In this document: one piece after another, positions 12,725 to 15,911 of the stretch
Layout: each line of letters starts with the position of its first letter
How positions within the stretch are numbered: the first letter of the stretch is position 1
Source: JADHUC01 sp964617665
GTDB taxonomy: Bacteria > Planctomycetota > Planctomycetia > Pirellulales > Pirellulaceae
Direction of reading: 5' to 3'
Assembly (NCBI GenBank): GCA_964617665.1
Contig: CAZUAH010000308.1
Location: 1 to 15,911 of the forward strand
DNA length: 15,911 bases
Made by a program: the position numbers and the translations under genes
The notes under the pieces: generated by a model
Told to the model about the DNA's origin: nothing
The model's database searches: none
The model's input: only the letters and a program-made list of their open reading frames with translations

Positions 12725-14524
12725 TTACTCCTGTTCGGCCGAATCATGAGGGGCCAACGGCATCTGCAGGGTGAAACAGGCCCCGCCGTCCGGCCGATTG
12801 CTGGCCGATAGCGATCCACCATGATCATCCGCAATTCGTCGACAGATGACCAATCCCAAACCGACCCCCGTGTCCTTGCTGCTCACGAAGGGCTGGAACA
12901 GGCGATTCATCAACTCGCGAGGGATGCCCGGTCCCGTGTCAATCACGCGCAACTCGAACTCGCCCGATGAAAGCAGACTGATTTCAATCCTGAGCTGGCC
13001 GCCCCCAGGCATCGCGTCCAAGCCGTTCAAGATGAGATTCAGCAACAACTGCTGCATCTGGTCCTCATCGGCCCACGCCTCGACGCATGCGTCCGGCGCC
13101 ACACGCTTCAGTTGAACATTCTGATGTTCCGCTCGCGATTTGACCAGCGCAATCGTACGGTCCAACAGAGGCATCAGTTGCAGCCGTTTGCGTTCTGGTT
13201 CTGCAGGCCGTGCGAAATCGAGAAACGCTTTCAGCGATCGCTCCATCCGGCGGATTTCCGACTCGATTACCTCCAGATCTCCCTTTTCCAAACCATCGGA
13301 GGCGGATCGTTTTCCAGTCTGGATCAACATTTTGATCGAGGTGAGCGGATTGCGGATTTCGTGAGCGACTCCTGTGGCCAACTGTGCGACCGTTGCCATT
13401 TGGTCAGCACGATATTGGTCCCGTTCGCGATGCTGCATCTCAGACCTTTGTCGTTGGATTGCCAGTGTGATCTCTAGCGAGATATCTCGAAGGAAATGCA
13501 GCTCGTCGTCTGCTAACGGTTCAGGCTGTCTGCGATATGCGCCCAACACACCGTAGGGTCGTGGGCCTGCCTGAATCGCAACGGCGCCTCCCCCGCGAAT
13601 ACGCTGGTCCAGCAGCAGGTCTGGCTCCGACTCGCCGTTGGTATAGAAGCCCACGTCCAGCATGGCCGCCGCGCGGATCGCACGACCCGGCGAATGTTCT
13701 CCCTTGGCGTCGATGACGGCTTCGCCGACTAGCTCCGTCGGCCAGCCGACACCGTGAGCCAATCGTAAAACCTCGCCGCTGTCCGAGAGCTGGAATACGG
13801 CACTGTAATCAACGCGCAACGTATTAGCGACGCATACAGCCGCTTCCTCAAGAAGCTCGTCGAGTTGATCGTGTACCAGGGCCCGTTTGCCAAACTCGAC
13901 CATAGCCGTCTGTTGTTGTGCGCGGTATTTGGCCTCGGTGAGATCTCGCAGAACCCCTGTGAACAGGCGGTCGCCGTCCACGTCAAGCTGACTTACCGAT
14001 AGCAGCAGCGGAACTTGGCTACCATCCTTGCGAAGCCCTGGAACCTCCAACGTTTGACCTACCACGTTCGACTCATCTGCAGAACGATACCGGAGCAGAG
14101 CTTGCTGGTGCCGCGTGGCCAACTCGGCTGGAATCAGCATGGCGACATTATGGCCGACGACTTCCTCTGCCGAATACCCGAATATCCGCTCCGCGGCAGG
14201 GTTGAACGAATCCACAAGGCCGTGATCGTTGACCGTAACGATACCTTCCGCGGCCGCGGCCACGATCGACTCGGCCTTGGCTTCTTCCGTAACCACCTTA
14301 CGGCGGAGCGGCCTGACCACGACCCACCATAAGATGGGCGCGGCCGTGAACACCAGAAGACATGCGTCCATCAACGCGACAATTCGCTCGTCGATCCGAT
14401 TGGGCAGCAACAACGGCAACACGAGCATCACGACCGCTTCGACCATGAAGACAGTCAGCAATACCGCGAGAAAAACGCGCCATGGAGTGGAGATACGAGA
14501 CAGCGATTGTTTTACCGAGCCCAT
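12725..14524 (-). CDS. Membrane-bound PAS-GAF sensor histidine kinase, NtrB/FixL-like
   Basis: 599 aa. Two membrane helices (about 16-40 and 49-71) with only a short outside loop, so sensing is probably cytoplasmic. PAS domain about 82-200, GAF domain about 210-358, HisKA about 372-440 with phospho-acceptor His388 in GVAHEIRNPL, and HATPase about 485-590 with N-box NLILNGLDAM (496-505), G1 DTGPGIP (529-535), F-box LFQPFVSS (542-549) and G2 GVGLGL (553-558). The PAS segment RHQQALLRY aligns with the FixL heme-ligand region: His139 matches the ligand His and Arg145 a nearby conserved Arg, but the FixL oxygen-gating Arg is Leu159 here. Heme binding is therefore possible, not shown. No strong ribosome-binding site precedes the ATG at 14524. 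Cognate partner: the NtrC-type regulator directly downstream. Confidence 0.94.
   Translation of the reverse strand: MGSVKQSLSRISTPWRVFLAVLLTVFMVEAVVMLVLPLLLPNRIDERIVALMDACLLVFTAAPILWWVVVRPLRRKVVTEEAKAESIVAAAAEGIVTVNDHGLVDSFNPAAERIFGYSAEEVVGHNVAMLIPAELATRHQQALLRYRSADESNVVGQTLEVPGLRKDGSQVPLLLSVSQLDVDGDRLFTGVLRDLTEAKYRAQQQTAMVEFGKRALVHDQLDELLEEAAVCVANTLRVDYSAVFQLSDSGEVLRLAHGVGWPTELVGEAVIDAKGEHSPGRAIRAAAMLDVGFYTNGESEPDLLLDQRIRGGGAVAIQAGPRPYGVLGAYRRQPEPLADDELHFLRDISLEITLAIQRQRSEMQHRERDQYRADQMATVAQLATGVAHEIRNPLTSIKMLIQTGKRSASDGLEKGDLEVIESEIRRMERSLKAFLDFARPAEPERKRLQLMPLLDRTIALVKSRAEHQNVQLKRVAPDACVEAWADEDQMQQLLLNLILNGLDAMPGGGQLRIEISLLSSGEFELRVIDTGPGIPRELMNRLFQPFVSSKDTGVGLGLVICRRIADDHGGSLSASNRPDGGACFTLQMPLAPHDSAEQE
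12728..12732 (-). promoter_or_regulatory. Regulator's ribosome-binding site inside the kinase gene
   Basis: AGGAG formed by the last Gln-Glu codons of the kinase, 9 nt before the ATG at 12718. The kinase stop TAA lies between them, a layout typical of translational coupling. Confidence 0.65.
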
Positions 14525-14581
14525 TGTTTCTGTTAGCGACCGACGATTACAGCCTGGAAGACTCGTACATCAATGCACACC

Positions 14582-14609
14582 ATTATAGATAGCTGAGAGT
14601 GTGCGGGAA
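14582..14609 (-). promoter_or_regulatory. Probable promoter of the kinase-regulator operon
   Basis: Perfect -10 TATAAT on the minus strand (14582-14587), 16-nt spacer, weak -35 TTCCCG (14604-14609). It would put the transcript start about 50 nt before the kinase ATG. The region immediately upstream is lost in the assembly gap, so the -35 and any operator cannot be judged with confidence. Confidence 0.45.
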
Positions 14610-14611
14610 TC

Positions 14612-14817
14612 GGGGGGGGGGGGGGGGGGGCGCGCGGGGGGCGGGGGCGCGCGCCCCCCCCCCCCCGCCCCCCCCACNNNNNNNNNNTCCGGCCCCCACG
14701 ATGGGCCCGAGGATCGGGTGCTCCTTGAGGCGCGGAGGGAAGGAGTAGGCCCCCCCCCCCCCCCCCCCCCGCGCCGCGGCGCCCCCCCCCGGGCGCCCCC
14801 CCGGCCCCCCCCCCCCC
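14612..14817. other. Assembly gap with artefactual homopolymer G/C flanks
   Basis: Ten Ns (14678-14687) are flanked by a run of 19 G (14612-14630), mixed G/C blocks, a run of 21 C (14750-14770) and more C blocks to 14817. Between them, 14688-14749 is ordinary-looking sequence. Nothing else in the window resembles this composition. It looks like low-quality read ends joined into a scaffold. True distance and content between the kinase operon and the P-loop gene are unknown; no feature should be called here. Confidence 0.9.
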
Positions 14818-14883
14818 TCCCGAACAATGTGAATTCACGCGCATCGAATGGAAACGGTGTATTCCGCTGGCCTTGTGAATGCC

Positions 14884-15453
14884 TCAGGCCGATCGGGCCA
14901 AAGCGTCATCGGCCCCTGTTTTCGGTGCGCGGTGTCGATACTTGAGGATGTCATCGACCGTCAGGTCGTGTCGCCACTTGCCCATCCAACGGCGGATGGT
15001 GCTGGCGGGAGTGCGATGAGTTTCTCGGTTCTTCTTGGCAAGTCTATCTGCCCATTCGTCAAGAATCTGCTCAGTGATGTCTTTGTACTTGAGCAGAACA
15101 CGGATTTCTTGCCACCATTCGGAGGCTGGCTCGGCAAGCTCGACGTCATAGCCGCGCTCGGCGGCGTATAGAGCGTAGCGTTGCGTTTCGAGATTCAGGC
15201 CGTTACCGCGATCGACAACAATCGGGTAACGGCCGTCATCCACGGCCTGGGTGAAGCGATCGAAATTCCATTGACGAGCTTGCGGCCACAAGTCGGCATC
15301 GTAGTCAAACCGCGTTGGATTATCACCAACTCGCATATAGAAGTACTCGTCAGTCTCGAACACCGCACCGCCCTGGCCCGCCAGCTTTCGCGCGGTGAAG
15401 CTCTTGCCGCAACTGGGCAATCCACGCATCAGATACACGGTTCTTTCGATCAT
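14884..15453 (-). CDS. P-loop AAA-type kinase, N4BP2/polynucleotide-kinase-like
   Basis: 189 aa from the ATG at 15453. P-loop GLPSCGKS at 11-18 right after a first strand (RTVYLMR), a DE pair at 35-36 (ETDEYFY), a second acidic strand PIVVDRGN (77-84) and a late HRTPASTIRRWMGKW segment (146-160), in the order seen in NEDD4-binding-protein-2-like and zeta-toxin/T4-Pnkp-like kinases. Family members usually read GxPGSGKS and DNTN; here the loop is SCGKS and the second motif DRGN. Likely a phosphotransferase on RNA, DNA or a nucleotide-sugar-like substrate; not determinable. The frame is open to a TTG at 15489, only 6 nt after the upstream stop; neither start has a good ribosome-binding site, and the ATG was preferred because the P-loop normally sits close to the N-terminus. 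Cytoplasmic, no signal peptide. Confidence 0.75.
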   Translation of the reverse strand: MIERTVYLMRGLPSCGKSFTARKLAGQGGAVFETDEYFYMRVGDNPTRFDYDADLWPQARQWNFDRFTQAVDDGRYPIVVDRGNGLNLETQRYALYAAERGYDVELAEPASEWWQEIRVLLKYKDITEQILDEWADRLAKKNRETHRTPASTIRRWMGKWRHDLTVDDILKYRHRAPKTGADDALARSA

Positions 15454-15495
15454 TGTCGCAACATCCAATCGCAAGAGACGCTCCACCAACCTGCC

Positions 15496-15911
15496 TCAAT
15501 CATCCTCTTCTCCATCCGACCCCGCATCAGATTCAGCATCTGACAAGGCATCGGACCCAGCATCCGATTCGGCGTCTGAGATCGCATCCGATTCAGCATC
15601 CGACATTGCGTCGGACTCGGCATCCGAGCCGGCGTCGGAATCAGCACCACCATCCGTGTTGCCGTCCGCCGATTCAGAATTGTCGGCTTTTCCTTCGTCC
15701 GCGCTGCTGGAGAGTTTGGTTGCCACGTCGTCACCGGACGCGTCACCGCTGGAACTGTCGTCCACACCACCGTCCGTGCCACCATCGGTACTGCCATCCG
15801 ACTCGGCGTCTGAGATCGCGTCCGATTCAGCATCCGACATCGCGTCGGATTCGGCGTCCGAGCCGGCGTCGGAATCAGCACCACCATCCGTGTTGCCGTC
15901 CGCCGATTCAG
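15496..15911 (-). CDS. C-terminal fragment of an extremely acidic SDAE-repeat protein (5' end outside window)
   Basis: 137 codons visible, open to the window edge, ending in GSDGEEDD and a TGA at 15496-15498. Almost only Ser, Asp, Ala, Glu, Gly and Thr; two Lys, no Arg and no aromatic residue. It consists of four-residue SDAx units in which x is often Glu alternating with Met, Ile, Leu or Gly, separated by a less regular stretch (VDDSSSGDASGDDVATKLSS). It resembles serine-aspartate stalks or acidic tails of secreted calcium-binding proteins, but no anchor follows. The frame chosen is the one giving a conserved acidic repeat; a second open frame rich in Arg/Met is a shadow. Function not recognised; the rest of the protein is needed. 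Confidence 0.6.
   Translation of the reverse strand, partial: ESADGNTDGGADSDAGSDAESDAMSDAESDAISDAESDGSTDGGTDGGVDDSSSGDASGDDVATKLSSSADEGKADNSESADGNTDGGADSDAGSDAESDAMSDAESDAISDAESDAGSDALSDAESDAGSDGEEDD
15571..15677 (-). repeat. Direct repeat, copy 1 (234-bp offset) in the acidic protein
   Basis: 107 bp matching 15805-15911 with four differences, all at third codon positions in the acidic frame, so the two encoded peptides are identical. Confidence 0.85.
15805..15911 (-). repeat. Direct repeat, copy 2 (reaches the window edge)
   Basis: Second copy of the 107-bp segment, offset by exactly 234 bp (78 codons). It runs to the last base, so the duplicated unit is probably longer. Confidence 0.85.

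Noticed and set aside
14829..14838. 10-bp palindrome GTGAATTCAC after the P-loop gene
   Set aside because: It is short, contains a common EcoRI-type core and lies next to the artefact block, so it was not worth calling as a site.
14533..14945. Gly/Pro-rich open frames across the homopolymer block
   Set aside because: They are produced by G/C homopolymers and Ns at an assembly gap.
15450..15887. Arg/Met/Pro-rich open frame over the acidic repeat
   Set aside because: It is a shadow of the SDAx frame. The four differences between the duplicated copies are silent only in the acidic frame.

Overview
The window looks like chromosomal DNA of a planctomycete, probably Pirellulaceae-like. The evidence is a giant secreted protein with an N-terminal LEPR-XLL-type motif (FESLEQRQLLAAD), tandem SdrD-B-like and cadherin/VCBS-like modules and a C-terminal type I dockerin; a diheme protein related to the hydrazine synthase alpha subunit; and moderately GC-rich DNA. 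This taxonomic call is inferred from protein architecture. No rRNA or tRNA marker is visible. Every gene I can support lies on the minus strand, so transcription runs from high to low coordinates.

Layout, left to right: (1) 11-895, a secreted alpha/beta-hydrolase (BD-FAE-type esterase). (2) 948-3779, a secreted protein with an NPCBM-like domain, a beta-propeller and two CXXCH heme motifs. It lies upstream of the esterase with a 52-nt gap, so the two probably form an operon. (3) 3780-4151, its leader and promoter region, with an inverted repeat, a perfect 14-bp palindrome and a sigma-54-like box. (4) 4152-10802, a 2216-aa surface or exported protein containing seven 96-aa repeats at exact 288-bp spacing. 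(5) 10803-11308, an intergenic region with a large imperfect inverted repeat that looks like a dispersed planctomycete element. (6) 11309-12718 and 12725-14524, a response regulator and histidine kinase pair of NtrC/NtrB type, 6 nt apart; the regulator's ribosome-binding site sits in the last codons of the kinase gene. (7) 14612-14817, homopolymer G/C sequence around ten Ns, an assembly gap that should not be read as biology. (8) 14884-15453, a P-loop polynucleotide-kinase-like protein. (9) 15496 to the right edge, the C-terminal end of an extremely acidic SDAE-repeat protein.

How the genes may work together: the kinase-regulator pair is a complete sigma-54 enhancer-binding system with intact GAFTGA, phospho-Asp and H-box. 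Imperfect sigma-54-like boxes lie upstream of both the giant protein and the cytochrome-like gene, so local regulation is possible, but the boxes are weak. The kinase PAS domain aligns with FixL and keeps a His at the place of the FixL heme ligand, which suggests a testable gas or redox sensor. The secreted hydrolase and the NPCBM/diheme protein would act outside the cytoplasmic membrane. I see no CRISPR array, insertion sequence, integrase, origin, tRNA or rRNA.
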